Numbered from the stretch's first letter, positions 35,142 through 48,761 are shown. The stretch is DNA of 64,000 nt from Phallus indusiatus (GCA_027605045.1 JAQFWX010000116.1:1-64000), one strand, 5' to 3'. Notes: generated from the letters alone by a model not told the origin. Numbers and translations are program-made.

Positions 35142-36858
35142 AAATTTTGATGAGAGTTTTGTGCAGAAATCAGAAATATAACGTTACCATGTCGATTTAC
35201 AGTTCCTCCGAAAATCAGCCTACGACAAAAAGTTCCTAGGCAACCCATGTTTTCCCTGCTTCGCCGGCGGCGGTCGTTAACGTAACTATTTCAGGCCGTA
35301 TCTGAATGGGCTTTGCTCGTCGGGCACTGGGATTTTTCGAGCATCTTCGTATATATATCAATGTTCCTGAGTACCTCAGTTTCGGCAGCCCTGAGAAGCC
35401 CTCCGGTGAGAACAAAGCGAGATAGCGTCGCTCTCGGTGATCCTACATAAACACAATTTTTTTTTGTGAATTTCTCCTGCTGAAAGATCTAATAGGGTGG
35501 TGTATTTGCGCATCGTTTTGAGAGTTGAACAAAGGCCAGACCAAGAGACATCGACTGGCTGGCTAAGCCTCAGCAGCGGTGGAGATAACGTCGCAACTAT
35601 CGGTCTCAATGACTACCGTTTCTCCATGAAAACCAGCAGTTAGGTCAGGATTAACCAAATTACCATCAAGAACGCGAAGAAAACGTGTAACAAATGTGGC
35701 AAAATGGCTGAGGGATCCGGATTTATCGATTCATACTAGCTTGGTGCGAACACTTGATGACACAACTATACAACTTCTCTGGCATCGGTGACTCAATTTT
35801 CCCGTTAAACTTAAAAGACACCGAGTCAGGTGGAAGCATGCACCACTCATGTACCCCACATCTAAGCGAACGAAGAAGTATACTCCCATGGCACTTCTAA
35901 ATTTCGACATTCAGACGAAGCTTCTTTTTGAATCAATAGGACGTACTTCCTTTTGGCTTCGGAGGTGTCAGAAATGCAGTGTTGGGACACAAGATATGGA
36001 AGTAACCCCTGAATCTGTATGGGTGGTCGTTTGTGGCAGTGAAATAAATCAAGTAACAGTTAGAATCGATTCGGACGATGGTGTACACAGTGAACACCGC
36101 TGTTCAGTCAAAAAAAATTTTTTGGGACTATACAGAAAGGAGTGACAAAACCATAGTCATTAATGAACGAACGACGCCGGCCACTCCGATATCTGGAGCT
36201 CCTTTAAAAACTAGATTATCATATTACTTTTTTGCATAAATGTCATTCTTCAACCTCGTAAAACACGCACACGCCCTTAGTTGCTGAGGACCATTACTAG
36301 AACACCCTGATCCGATCTTGGACGTTCTCCGAAGAGATAGATACTCGGCCTGATGAAGGTCAAGGACAATGGAGCTCAACTCGAGAGAGGCCAGGCCTCC
36401 GGGTTGAAGCCGTGTCGCTCAGGGGATGTGCACAGCCTGAACCCCGGCCAATGCATGACGGAAAGATAGTTGTGGATCCAGAGAAATATACCAACTGAGT
36501 CTGTACTGAACAACGATATTTCTTGTAATGAATGTAAATCTCAAATTTTTTGATGCAATCTGTCAAGTGAATGGCCGAGAAAGGAATCTTACGTAAACAA
36601 GCTGTCACTATTCACGTGATTTTGGTGACAGCAAAGCCATTCAGAGACAAGACACCTAACAGGACTATAGCCCGGGCAGAGACACATGATGCACATGAGC
36701 GTCCATTTTTCGACATTTCAATCTTCCATCACCACCTAACTCTTAAGCTCGCTTTCTCCCTTCCAGGTCGTTTGATACCTCATATCCGATTCTAATTACA
36801 ATCATTCAACTGACATAAAGGCTCACAGGCCTCAGCTCAGGCTTTACTAGCTACATAG
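35142..36858. other. Intergenic region with no supported gene
   Basis: A 98-codon plus-strand frame at 35849-36145 and a few shorter ones have no recognisable motif. Otherwise nothing is visible. The right end carries the promoter of the second RING gene. Confidence 0.4.
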
Positions 36859-37736
36859 ATGGCAAACGACACCTACGATGACCCGTCACCAATGGAGTAT
36901 TTTGGCTCGAGGCCGTATGATTATGAGGAGATTCTATATTCTAAACCACGGCCGACTCGACGTCTATTTGCTCGATACAATCCCTCATTATTGCAGGAGA
37001 TGAACGACGCAATTGCAATGAACTGGGATTGTGGCATTTGGTGAGCTCGTTCATTTCTCTTCCGTCGAGTTTTATATTCTAAATCCTTAATTATTGAATA
37101 GTTCGGAAACAGCAACAGACCCTTGCGTCACCAGATGTGGTCATCTTTTCTGTCAGAAAGAATTGTTACAGGTAAAACCGCAGTTTACCTTCTACCAATG
37201 GCACCGATTGACCATAGATTTCTTTTCTCTTCTCCTTACAACAGTGGTTCGAGTCCGATGCTAGTTGCCCACGATGTAAAATCCCCTGCTCGCCCTCCAC
37301 CGATGCGATGCCCGTCTTTGCGAGGGATTGGACATCACCGTTTATGCCCCCGCGCTCTCCGTCGCCGCTACCCCCACGCCAAGACAGCCTGACAGAGTCC
37401 CGCCAGTCAAGCATTATCTCGAGTCGACAATCTGAACCAGACGACACACATACTGCGATTTATGAAAAAGCATCGGGATCGCCTACTCCCACCCAACTTT
37501 CAGACGCCCACTCTTTACTTCTCGGTCGAGATCATCCGTCATCATCATCATCATCAAAGACCGCTACAGGGTCAACCAAGTCCGTCAAAAAGTCTTCTTC
37601 AATGCCCACCCTTTCACCTGTTCATGGCGATTCACCGTATACCAATCTGGCTGTATCGGACATCGCTGTACATTATGGCAGTATCATGTTACGAGTTCTC
37701 GGTCTCTTGATCTTGTTATTTGCATTGTTACGCTGA
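36859..37736 (+). CDS. Tail-anchored RING-finger E3 ligase of RNF5/RNF185 type, paralogue 2
   Basis: Three exons (36859-37040, 37102-37171, 37245-37736) encode an acidic N-terminus (MANDTYDDPSPMEYFGSRP), the RING (WDCGIC, SETATDPCVTRCGHLFC, then QWFESDASCPRCKIPC), a long Ser/Pro-rich linker and a C-terminal anchor (LRVLGLLILLFALLR) ending almost at the last residue. The shared WDCGI-C split by an intron, the DPCVTRCGHLFC core and the LRVLGL-ILL-ALL anchor make it a clear paralogue of the gene at 11119-11935. As a tail-anchored RING protein it probably ubiquitinates ER-membrane clients. The residue at the sixth zinc-ligand position, two after LFC, is Glu, so zinc binding at one site may be altered. 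Frames and splice sites are clean. Confidence 0.8.
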
Positions 37737-38425
37737 TTATTATATTTCCTTTTATCTGTTGCATTGGCTTGTTTTCATTATGTGCATTGTATCTGGTAGA
37801 AATGTTATCCTGCTCATCTATAATCAAAAATATGTTAAGGCGAGAGTATTGCTGGCGTCGGCCGATCGTATTACGTAGTCGGTCCAATTAGAAGGCCGTT
37901 CGCATCTTCTTTCGGTGCTAATGTAATTCATACGGATTATTTCGGGGAGTAGACTAATCATAATGGTCCTTGAAAGGCACGGCTTATGCTGACTTCTGGC
38001 GCAATGGATCGTTGAACTATTGACGCGTCATCGCGGCACTGAATGGAACCGCCAGCTCAGGCCACCACACTAAATAAGCCGACTAGTCAACGTTCATGTT
38101 ACAGGCACACAGAAGGGTACGCGTAGTACATGTAGCATTGCAAAATTTATTTTAACAGGTGTCATAAAAAGTACTAGCCTAATGCACGCTTCGGGCGTAC
38201 AATCATTTTTCGAGTCACCTGGACCTCGGGCAAATTAAGCACATCTATACCACTTCGTGTTTACCAATCCTCCGAAATTAGTAGCTTTGAAAGATGCTTT
38301 TTATAGTTTAGTTGAAGCCGAAACAGGAACCACGGTAGATGATATGTCAAACGTCCGAAGTTTCTCGTTTAACACTGGTCTCCAGAGGGAAAAAAAACTA
38401 TTGGCTAGATATTTTGATTACTGCT
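37737..38425. other. Convergent 3' region
   Basis: Lies between the stop codons of the RING gene and Nup107. Only short frames, no recognised feature. Confidence 0.4.
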
Positions 38426-41400
38426 TTACATTGCTAATACTCGGAAAGGGTCCGATCCGTTGGCATTTAGACCTTCAATAAAAGCATCGTTGATACATTG
38501 CAAATACTCTGGCAAACGGTTGCCATATGGATTTTGAAAAGCGTCGTATAGTTCGAACCGCGAATCCGCGACAACATTGGCCAAGAGTAAAGCGGAGCGA
38601 ACATTGCTGAATTTTTTTTTTGAAAGTCAGGTTCATCATCAAATAAAACCAGGAGACACATTGTAGGCGACACTTACCGAGGAACAATGGACCGCGATTC
38701 CTGCAGTGCACGGTGTAGCCTTATAATAAGCTCCGGGACATACATCTCACGGATTCGCAATAGTTCATCATGACGCGTTCGTTCTGATCCGTCGGCATTC
38801 AATCCTTCAATTTGAAGCCATCCATTGGTGAGTAGGTCTACTGTTAATTCGCGAGCTTTTTCTAAAGCGGTCTATACAGACATCGAAAGATCAGTAACAT
38901 ATCCGAACAGAATGTCAAATACAAACCTCATATTTTCCGCTTTCGCGTTCTCTGGTATGAGTGTCTATTCCAGGTCTTGTGAGTTGGGCAGCGTAGTGCT
39001 CTGCTAAACTCAGGGCTGACCATGCCGCGAAGAATCTCTCAAAATGAAGGTATTCATATCGATCCGACGGATCGCCAGGAGGATCATCTCTCAGTGAAGG
39101 CGGACGCCGTTCTCGAATCTCATGACAAGCATATAATTTTCCAGTCGCTATCAGATACGAAGTATGTTAGTTCTTCAACTGAGACACGAAGGTAGAGCCT
39201 AATTAATCATTTACCGAGAAAGTAACGCGTGACAATATTGAATTGTATTATCGCGTGTCGATAGGTATCTTCTTGGAAAGATAACCAATCTATAGCGTTA
39301 GTGAGGGCCTTTTCAGGGTCACTAAGCTTTCGCGGATCGGAGAGAATAGGAGGATAAGGCGTTGATAATTTGGGTAATGCCTATGTGGAAATTATGTATC
39401 CATAGAATTGCAAATGTCAGAGTGACGACTGACCTTGAAGGCTCGCTCCCGACACAAATCCGCTGCATTCAAAGCAACTTGAACTACATCCAGGCCATAG
39501 TCACGAGCGCGGAAAAGAGTATCACGCCGTTCAAATGCGGATGCCGAAGTGGGTAGATCACCAAGGAACAACGCATATCGTGAAACAGCGTTATCGCCCA
39601 AGGCGGCAGCGTATTGCGCAATAAGGGCCGTTTGTCCTTGTTCCTGAACAGTCTCGCATTGAGTATTCACAAAAATGAGTGAGAAGGGCAAAATAGTGGA
39701 GCTAACCTGCAAAACGGACACATAGGCTTCTAAAATGGTTTGCGAAGCAAGTGGGTCGATATCAATATCAATATACTTGAAAAATAGGCACAAGTGGGCG
39801 AAGAAACGGGTCAGTCGAGCATATCTGCAAAAAAAGTTAAACAAAGAGAAAAAATATGAAAGTAGAAACCATACTCATATGTATCACGGGGCAGTTCCTG
39901 AGAAGCTAGACACATGGCGAAATCTTTCAATAAAACATCAGCTTGATCCATAATTACACGTAGTTGGGTTACATGGAAGGGATCGCCAGCACTGGGACTA
40001 GAGCTTGTAATCAACCATCATTCCTTCTAAATTTGACAGAGATAGTTACCCTTCCTCCACGTTAATATCGGCCATTTTACTGAGCACTTCTCTCATCTCC
40101 TCGACTGCTGATGTTTCAAAATCAGCTGTCTTTGGCAACCCGCTTTCTCCAGATTCGGTTTTTCCTGGATCCCAAAAATTAGAGCCTTGACGTGCCAATC
40201 CCTCGGAGACATTCTCTTCAAGAAGCGTCGCAACTCGCGCCCATAGATGGTCTTTCCATGTTTTGCATGCCTCTTTAACTAAGACGGCCAAAGTTTTGCG
40301 AGATGGTGCAAGCGCTGCACAAAGGACTCGTTCTGACATTGCCAAATTGGTCTGCGAATGTAATATCAAGCTTGTATTCCCCTCAAAAGAAACGATGCAC
40401 ATACGTCCAGGGCCGCTGAAATGCATGTTTTCTTCCACAATCGTCGACGTTTATTACCCAGAATTTCTATTGCGGTATCCTCGTTAAGAGCGTCGTCTGA
40501 GTTAGCTAATAAATAATCAGACGTAAGTCTGTGAAAGAAATGAAGATAATCGTACATAAAGCTGTCCAGTCAAAAAACCTATAACCCTGTAAGACGGCTG
40601 ATAGCCACGGGCGATGCGCTGAACGGCACAAGTCCATAGCTTGCTCGCTTTGTCCCGCGCGGATATAGGTGAACAAGGAATGTAGCAAGGCTTTTTCATA
40701 GGCCTGTGAGATGTCTCAAATTTTAGTTCACTTGCTTTTGATACACAGGGAAAGAAATTTACCGCGTCTTCTCCTGCTAGACTAGACCCAAGCTCTCTGA
40801 TGGTCACGTCAGGATCAAGCTCCTTTACAAGATTTGCTTGTCGATTCGGCGAACCAACTCTTTGACCATGTAAGATATTTAGACGCGTAAAATTTCTATA
40901 TGCAGTGGCACTTTCGACAGGTTGTGGGGGCGGCGCTGTGTCTTGTAACCATTCCCGAGTAACCAGGAGTTCGGTAAGAACTGGAGAGTTAGGAATCAGA
41001 TTATTGACGAGTGTTCTAGGTGTCGAAAAGGGATTGGTCTGCAGAAGTTCAGAAGGGGTTGAAAGCTGGGGAATGGCTGTCTTCCGGGCCCTGGAAGACA
41101 GGTAAGTATGTGACTGGAAGATATGGCATGGAAGCAGACTCACCCATATATATTTTGTAGCAAGTCCCATGTATCTCGCTCTAATTTTAAAGATTGAATA
41201 TCTTCTTCATCCAGGTTCGACTCCCTTCCTAACAATTCGGCGTCGTTGATTCTGCGTCACATCAACAACAGAACGCGTTGAAAACAAGATTCTTCTACAC
41301 CTACACTTTCTGGCAAGCGACGCGCAGTTTTGGAGCAAACCCATTATTAGTGTCGAATATGTTGTTTAGATCTCCGTTGGCATCCTTTATCGAACGGAAG

Positions 41401-41435
41401 ATATGCGCGTAGGCCGAGTACAGTGAATCAGCCAT
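38426..41435 (-). CDS. NUP84: Nuclear pore protein Nup107/Nup84
   Basis: Starts MADSLYSAYAHIFRSIKDANG (ATG 41435). Blocks in order are NDAELLGRESNLDEEDIQSLKLERDTW, LLVTREWLQDTAPP, VRELDPDVTIREL-like, LLHSLFTYIRAGQSEQAMDLCRSAHRPW, WKDHLWARVATLLEENV, FAHLCLFFKYIDIDIDP, ALIAQYAAALGDNAVSRYALFL, and near the end RFELYDAFQNPYGNRLPEYLQCINDAF, finishing FRVLAM. The IRAGQ...LCR...PW block is the family signature. Nup107/Nup84 is an alpha-helical arm of the Y-complex that scaffolds the nuclear pore. It has about twelve short introns and roughly 800 residues, as expected. No frame breaks were seen at the junctions I followed. BCAS3-like lies 298 bases upstream on the same strand. Confidence 0.85.
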
Positions 41436-41733
41436 CGTAGGAAGTAACGAAATTCGAAGTCCGTCACTCTGGTAGGACAAGTTCAAGTTCTCCTGGTATA
41501 GAGTCAAAGTAGAGCCGTCCTCGACTGCAAGTGTCATACGTGCCACATTCAAATATAATTTAGAATTCAACAAAAGTTTCTCTGTTATATTTACAAAAAT
41601 TGTCAATTAACTACACGCGGCTTTTTTCGTCTGTTAAATGAGGCTTTTTATACAAGAAACACACCACCTTTATTTATTCTCCTAGCTAATGATACATCCA
41701 ATTTGACCTTACAAAAAGTCCCATGTTATTGTT

Positions 41734-44700
41734 CTACTTCTTCCTCTCGTACCGCCCCATATCCTCATCCATGAATCCAGCAACAGAAATCTCATCAAAC
41801 ATCTCAGCTTCCGCAATAGTGGCTCGCGCTTCGTCATCCCAAGCTTCATCATCCCCTTCATGAGACTTGGTCCACTCAGGAACCTCCAAAGAAACTTCAT
41901 CAGGCTGTGTGCGAGGAGTCGATACACTGGCCGTCGCACTAGCTCCAGAACCCGGTCCTACCCCAACCGATCCGGAGGTAGATGCAGCTTCACCTTCCAC
42001 AACCTTCAGCGTATCGCCGATCTCTGGATGTTTCACTTGGTCTGGTTCCTTCTCGGTTTGCACAATATCTTCTATATCATCCTCCAAAAACACTTCATCC
42101 GACTCGTCAAACTCCAACGGCATCGGCTCTAATGCATGGGGCGAAGGTGAAAGTGATAGAGAGGATGATGTGGTCGTGATGGATGTACCGCCTACGCTTC
42201 TCCTTCTCTCTTTCGTTCCAGCTCGCGCAGGGCGCAATACTGGGCTACGCATTATGCTACCGACTTCACGTCTAATCCTTCCAAGTCCTTCCACGGCGAC
42301 GGCCCCAGCAACAGCAGCTCCCCGTCGCAGATGTGGAGGAATACTATGGTCCAAAATTCTTGAGGTAGGTGATTTACCTCCTATTCCCGTAGCTGCGGGA
42401 ACACCGTTAGGAAACATGGGAATTGTAGGGGGACTCTGGCTAGAATAGTCCAATTCTGAATGAATGGCAGTGGCAATAGGGACATCAAAAGTCCCATGTC
42501 CTGTTGTCGTGCGTGACGCGCTACTGCGTCTGAACGTAATAGCCTCCGCAGACTTAATGTCTGAACCGCCTTGCAAATCAACGGCATCCCCGAACCCAAA
42601 AATCATCTCTTCAGCATTCTCAGCATTGTCTTTATTACTCCCAGTACCACTAATTTCCACGTCTCGCCGAAACACAACCTCGTCTCCAATAACATTATTC
42701 AGCTGGTGAGAATCAAGCAATGCATGATAATCCCATGTGCTAAACATGTAAAAGGAAAATTGATGAGAAAGATAAATCGATTTAGGTAAAATTCCTGATG
42801 AATGGGAGAAGGGGCTGAGTTCAGCTTGAGCGATGAACCTGTAAACAGAATCGATTAGACGAGCTATCTGTGTTTCGAAACCCTTGTAGGACTCACTCAG
42901 AGTAATCTTTCTTCTTTCCAGGCAAGGCAGAAACCGGTGAATTCTCAAAGAGCGATGGCCCTTTCACTTCAGCCCAATCCCTTCCACGCTTCAGGTTCCA
43001 TGTAGCCAGAACACTCTCCTTCCCCACAAGGTTACCATCATCGCGTGCGTCAACTGGCACAGGCTGAGTGCCAGAGGTAGATGTTCTTCGACTGGTCTTG
43101 GAACCAAAATCAGAAACAGGAAGACTGAAGCTATATCCAAAAGCGTTATTGTGCCCACGAGAAGGAATAGAAGAGGAAGGGTTTTGGTCCATAGATCCAG
43201 GTGAGTCGTGGACGCTCCAATCTAGAGCAATGCGATATAAAATCATTTCTCCAACCGTCGAGTTAAATACCAAGACGTCTTGGAAAGGTCTTTGAGGTAG
43301 CGCTGCGTGCAATTGAGGAGATGAAGAAGACAACAGCGGGAAAGACGTGGCTGGAGAAGAAGAATGAGAGGTACCGGAGGATTGTGGAAGGAGTGAAGAG
43401 GGCAAAGTGTTTGATACATTGGGAGGTATGAAGGTATATGAAAAAGGAGCGATGTGGAAGGTCTCCAGAATGTCATTCGAAGAATTATTGGGCGTAGCCG
43501 TTGGAATATCGGAAGGGCGAAGACGAACTATGGGAGAAAGCTCTGTGGACAACGGCTGCTGATAATACGGATGTCAACATAAGAACAAAAACTGTATGGA
43601 GTCATACGTACAATTTGTTCGGTATTAAACACCTTTGGCGAGAGGTGCGTGGGACGATCCGACGGTCCGCCGTATGGATTGGGAGCAAATATGTCTATAC
43701 CGACGATGAAAACTCGCCGAAAGCAGTAACAATACGTAAGATTACTTACGAATGGTCCTATTTGCGGTACTAACTCCCGCCCATTTTCCCGAATTGTCCC
43801 AAACTACATTTTCTACCTTTGCACTGGTTAGACCCCGGCGAAGATCGTACCAATGTAGGGGCATCTCCAACGTTGCATCTTCCTCAAGATTCTGGTTAGA
43901 TTCGTTTATGCTAAATAAAAATCAGATTTGGTGTCTTTTTTGCCTCAGGCATTACTGACCTCGACAGATGAACTGGTCTGTTAACTCTGATCTGAAAAAC
44001 TGCGACACGTTGACCATCGCGGGGGGCTACGCAAAGCGTAGGAATGGCGCCCGACCCACCTCCTGCCCCAAACCACAGGCGAGATATGTCCCCCCGATTT
44101 ACAGATTCAAGGGAAAAAGGAGCAAACCGAGATACAATGCGAGGTGAACCTCCACTGAGGAGAGGTTTTAAATCAAGCACTGTTATCCAATTTGCCCCGG
44201 TCGCCGCAGACGAAGGTAAATTATGATCTGGAAAAACGTCATTTCATTTATCAATATATGCCTAAAAGTAGCCCTCATACCTATATTAGAGGCTAAGGAC
44301 GACGACATTGTTTCAGCCGGCGCGCTTTTGGAATAACCCCTGTGGGTATCGTCCGCGACACAGGATGTGGGGCCAATAGTGCTCGGTGGTTCCCCTAAGC
44401 CATCACCAGAGCCACCGCCGATATTGATAGGGAAGCGGCAGCTAGTGCTTTCATTCCGTTCCAAACTTCACCGCCGACACGAATCATGGACGTTCCTATG
44501 GTGTCGCGTAAAGCGTTTGAGGAGACGTGGCTTCGTTCCCCCGTTCGCGCTTTTGACTTGCTCGGGACACGAAAGTTTGCCTAGTGTGTGCGCTGTGATT
44601 GCCATATAAATGCAGGTGTGGGGGAGGAGGAGATGTATATGCTAGTAATCGAAGAGAAAGTGCAATTGAAGGATATATAGATGAAGGAAGGTGAATAATA

Positions 44701-45925
44701 TGAAGGATAGCCAAGGAAGAAGTAGAAAGGATATGCAAGGTAGAGGGATTGATAGATGCCTGGATTGAAACTTTAAACTATCAGCTTCGAGAAAGGATAA
44801 AAAAAACTCACAATCGCAATGAAATTAGATCTGGCATGGATTTGAGTCGCATCTTTGAAGGAAATTTGTTTGATTACAGATTGAGAAGGAAGACTATATA
44901 CAGTGAATTGAGATGAAGTCCTGTGATATCATGAGTAAATAATGCGAGTACATATATACGAAAAATAACTTACAATATACCAATCAATGGTCTGGCAGGA
45001 GTAAGCTCGTCGGCAACATCGTCCAAATTTGAAGGCGCTGGCAGAATGGCAGCATGTAGGATCCGACCACGTATATGCAGCGATCCATTGCGAAGATTAA
45101 GTACCTCACGAACCGATGAAAGGTTGGACGTATCCCATATCTGCACGCCAGAAGCGTAGGCAATAACCAACCATCGTGGATTCTTCACGGCACCACCGTG
45201 AAGGTTACTCGTACCGTCCACGTCTTCCATGTCACACCATTGAACAGACGTGATACTCTCTTCGTCAGATGAAGCGGCAGCGGCAAGAGAGTGCATACTT
45301 CCTGCATTGGCACTGATGGACCGAGGTGACCCGAGCGATAGGGGTCTACGACGACTGCCCGCTCCGCCAGCGGAACCAACGCCAACGTTTGTTCCTCCAG
45401 CATCGGCACCCGTGACTACCGGAGGTAAAACTGTTGAAGACAAAGGAAGGAAGGATCGGAGATTCCGGGAAAAGGTGGTGAAGATAGATGGCTGTCTGTA
45501 TCAACGGGTCAGTGAGCTATTGATTCAACAAAGGAGGTGGAGGTGACTTCAAAGCGCGGCTGAGAGGCGCAAAACATTCACCTAACAATTACGGGAGCCT
45601 TTGTGTGTGGCTGGTGTTGGTGCTGGGCCTGTTGCCGCGTTGTCAACGTGCGTTGTTGATCCCTACTACTAGCGAGAGCCAGAGCGGGACTGGAGGGCCG
45701 ATCGAAGTTGTCGGATGAGTTTGCTATAGGGTGTTGGTGAATATTGTTGGTTAAATTATTAGTAGTATTACTGTTAATGTTGTGGTTATTGTTGCCGTTG
45801 GTGGTGTTATTAATGGTGATGCTGTTATTATGTTGCTGTTGTTGCTGTCTTTGGCGGCGTTCTCTATTCTGATGAGGTTGATTCTGTCGTGGAGTAGATA
45901 TGCCATGAGCGTTCTTGCTACTCAT
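41734..45925 (-). CDS. BCAS3-like WD40 protein with a Gln/Asn-rich N-terminus
   Basis: Starts MSSKNAHGISTPRQNQPHQN (ATG 45925). The first exon is a Gln/Asn-rich low-complexity stretch (QRQQQQQHNN, then NNTTNGNNNHNINSN). The propeller follows: ITSVQWCDMED, PRWLVIAYASGVQIWDTSNLSSVREVLNLRNG, ILHAAILPAPSNL, ARPLIGIL, then GSPRIVSRFAPFSLESVN and CVAPRDGQRVAVFQIRVNRP. The BCAS3 domain is FQDVLVFNSTVGEMILYRIALDW, with AQAELSPFSHSSGILPKSIYLSHQFSFYM after it. A long acidic, Ser-rich tail (DESDEVFLEDDIEDIV) ends in ERKK. In animals BCAS3 works with PHAF1/C16orf70 at autophagosomes and in cell polarity. The fungal role is not known to me. About 1,050 residues; exon edges between 44160 and 44960 are approximate. 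It is distinct from Atg18/PROPPIN proteins, as no FRRG motif is seen. Confidence 0.8.
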
Positions 45926-46334
45926 ATAAGAATAATACAATTGAAGGACTACGATGAAGATGGAAGAGAGAAATAGAAAGGCACGATAAGCATGGAAGGT
46001 CCGTGTGTGACAGACACTTAGACGAGCGATGTCATTCACTTGACTCAATCGTGTTACCACCCCGAGGGCGTTAATTTGGTGTATTTAGGAGTCGCACGTC
46101 ACTTGATCAATCTGTGACAAGCTAATCACTGCTATGGCTTTTTTGTGTATAATCAAAGGGGAAACGACAAGAGAAACCCAGACAAACAGCCCCAAATTCT
46201 AGATGGAAAGGGGATACGTATGTATGTTGTAGTAGTAGTTTACTGCCGTGCCACCGCCAGGCGCCTTGCGAATTCGACAAGCGCACTGCACAATTGCGCA
46301 AGGCTTAGCGCGATGAGGAACGTTTACAAATGAC
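45926..46334. other. Intergenic region between aminopeptidase 3' end and BCAS3-like 5' end
   Basis: About 400 bases. A poly-T-like run and AT-rich sequence occur, and nothing else is recognised. It carries the BCAS3-like promoter. Confidence 0.35.
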
Positions 46335-48761
46335 TTACCGTGTTGGTCGTCCAGTCATACCTTCTGGGGTATACGGTCCAGCACGTAATGCCTATTATTC
46401 GGTCAAACTACGTTCTATCATCGGCAAACAAATGGCTTCATTTACCTCCATAGTGCCCTGTCGATTAAGAAAAGGCAAGTTAAGTTCAAGAAACAAGCTT
46501 TCTTTCAAAATGAGAAAACTCGTACTCCAATGTCAATGTGAGCCCAACGAATGGCATCCGCAGCGTCCGAATCGACTCCGTGAACGAATTCCTGCCAAAC
46601 CCTTCCATTTAGTGAACCGTTGTCAGAATCATTAAAACATGTTTCACCTTCAAAAACAGTGCAGCGGTACACGATCCCCCCCAAGGACCGCCAGTCTGGG
46701 TAAGCGTGAGCCAAGTTTAGAAAAAAACATGCTTGGAGCGTGCCGAATACGTACGTTGCACAAATCTGCATTGCTAGACCTGATTTGAGGCCCAAATTCT
46801 TCATCAAGAGGCAATCTCCACATCCGATCAAATTCGGCTTCGCCAGCTGTATTCAGTTCTTCCCACAGAGTATCCGAGTTCTTTTTCTTCACAATGAGAA
46901 CCTGGTTTTACGCTCTTTGGGAATACTCACAGTGAAAACTCCCGAGAAGATGTCGCTAAGAGTAATCATTACAGCCCTATACAAGATGGCTTAAACAATG
47001 GAAAGGCAATTGTTCACCACATCTCATTACATACCCGGTTAATGTGGCCACATCTATGAGTGTATGTGGTTTATACGTCGAAGAAACATAATAGAGAGCG
47101 TCTAGAACCGCGTTAGAGGCAGTTGACTAGAAAAAATAATTTCAGTCAGGCTACCTGCCAAAATCAATCTACCCTCAGCATCGGTGTTGTCTATTTCGAC
47201 TGTCTTTCCATTCATGGCGTATATCCTAGGTTATCCTTAGAAATGAATCTCGTGTAGATATGGCACATACACGTCACCAGGTTTATTCGCGGAAGGACCT
47301 GGAAGATTCTCTGTCAAAGGAATGGCTGCAACCACATTCACCCTGATGTTAACATCAGACCGGGACTATATAATATAAAGGTTGAGGGTAACGAACGGAA
47401 GGTTCAACTTGGCAATGGCTAATGCCGATACTGCTACAGCAGCAGCGCCGCCTAACATTTGAAGGTTAGCTGTGAAGCAAAACCCAGATGAAGACATACC
47501 CATATCTGCTCGCATAGCTTTCATATCCTATTATATTTATTTAAAACCGGTGATATCTCTGGTGGTTCACCTACCTTGGCAGGTTTCAGTGAAATTCCCC
47601 CAGAATCAAAGGTAACTCCCTTGCCAACTAAACCAAGAGGCTTCGCAGCTGGATCCGGGGCTCCATTGTAATGGCTATAACAGGTAAGCCCAATGAAACA
47701 AATCTGGCTTCAGTCTCACATCTCTAGAAATTTGCAAGGTTCCGCAGTTCCTTTTGCAACTGAGAGGAATGTGCGCTGAACGAAAGTAATATGAATCACA
47801 ACAAAGACACAGATGTACAAAATGAAACAGGGCTCACCATCCCTTTTTCTGTAGCCCAGGCTATTTGGGGAGTATATATTAACTGAGATTGTCACGGTAG
47901 AACGGGCAGTTATGTCTTACCTGCGTCACGAATATAGATTTCTACCTTTGGTACCTCGGCGAAAGCTTCTTTCACGCGCTGGCAGAAACTCTAGAGCCAA
48001 ATTAGGAATGAATGCGCGTCATTTAAAATGATTTTATTTACTGTAGGAGTTATAATATTGGCCGGAAGTTCCATTAGCTGCACCGGATGCAATTAATCAA
48101 AGTCTATCAACGAAATCATGGCAAAACGCAAACCTCTCTCGCAAGGTTTTGACATTCGGCATAAAGTAAACCGGTGTTCCAAGCTGAAAGATCCGTGGTC
48201 TTGGACAAAGGTATGATATTAACTTTTGGGTTTTTGTCCTCCTCCTTCGTTCGAAGCGTTGTGAACTTGTACAATCCCAGTGACGCGCCAATGGCTGTTC
48301 AGGAACCAAACTGAGTGATCTTTCCTTCGGTAAATAAAGCATGAATACACACCGGCAGCATGGGAATCAATATCAGCTGCTTCGAGATCAATGGCGACAT
48401 TTCGTGCTCCAGCGTCACGAAGTTGCTTAACACCAGTTGCAACAGCCTTTCTCACAATTTCCATTTTGTTGTTTTGCGTTGCATTAGCGAATTTAGCATC
48501 TCCGAGGGAAACGATTGCCGTGACCGCATCAGGGGATTCTTTGAACTGTCCGTAGAATATCCTGGACTCGGCTACTTGGTTTTTCGGGCGTGCGGAAGAC
48601 CAAAGTTGCGAAGGAGGCACTGGGAGAGGTGCTATCGGGTTTTTGCTATGAGAGAAAAAGAGAAATCCGTCTGGTTTACTTGGCACGCTGCTAGATGACA
48701 TCGCACGATTTGAAATCCGGGGTTTAAGGCGGATCGTGTGATAACTGCGACTGCGAAGCAT
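46335..48761 (-). CDS. Leucine aminopeptidase, peptidase family M17
   Basis: Starts [20 protein letters not shown] (ATG 48761), which looks like a mitochondrial presequence. An internal MSSSS start at 48703 would give the cytosolic form. The N-terminal domain contains [20 protein letters not shown]. The catalytic half has [51 protein letters not shown] and [26 protein letters not shown]. It ends at [10 protein letters not shown]. The Lys and Asp of [10 protein letters not shown] and the NTDAEGR motif supply the two-zinc active site, so the enzyme should be active. M17 enzymes are hexameric and remove N-terminal residues in protein turnover. It has more than ten introns of about 50 bases. The final exons near 46335-46510 are rebuilt from the family ending. 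Confidence 0.88.

Noticed and set aside
41734..45925. Atg18/PROPPIN identity for the WD40 protein
   Set aside because: The lipid-binding FRRG motif is absent, and the VQIWD...REVLNLR and DVLVFN...MILYRI blocks fit BCAS3 instead.
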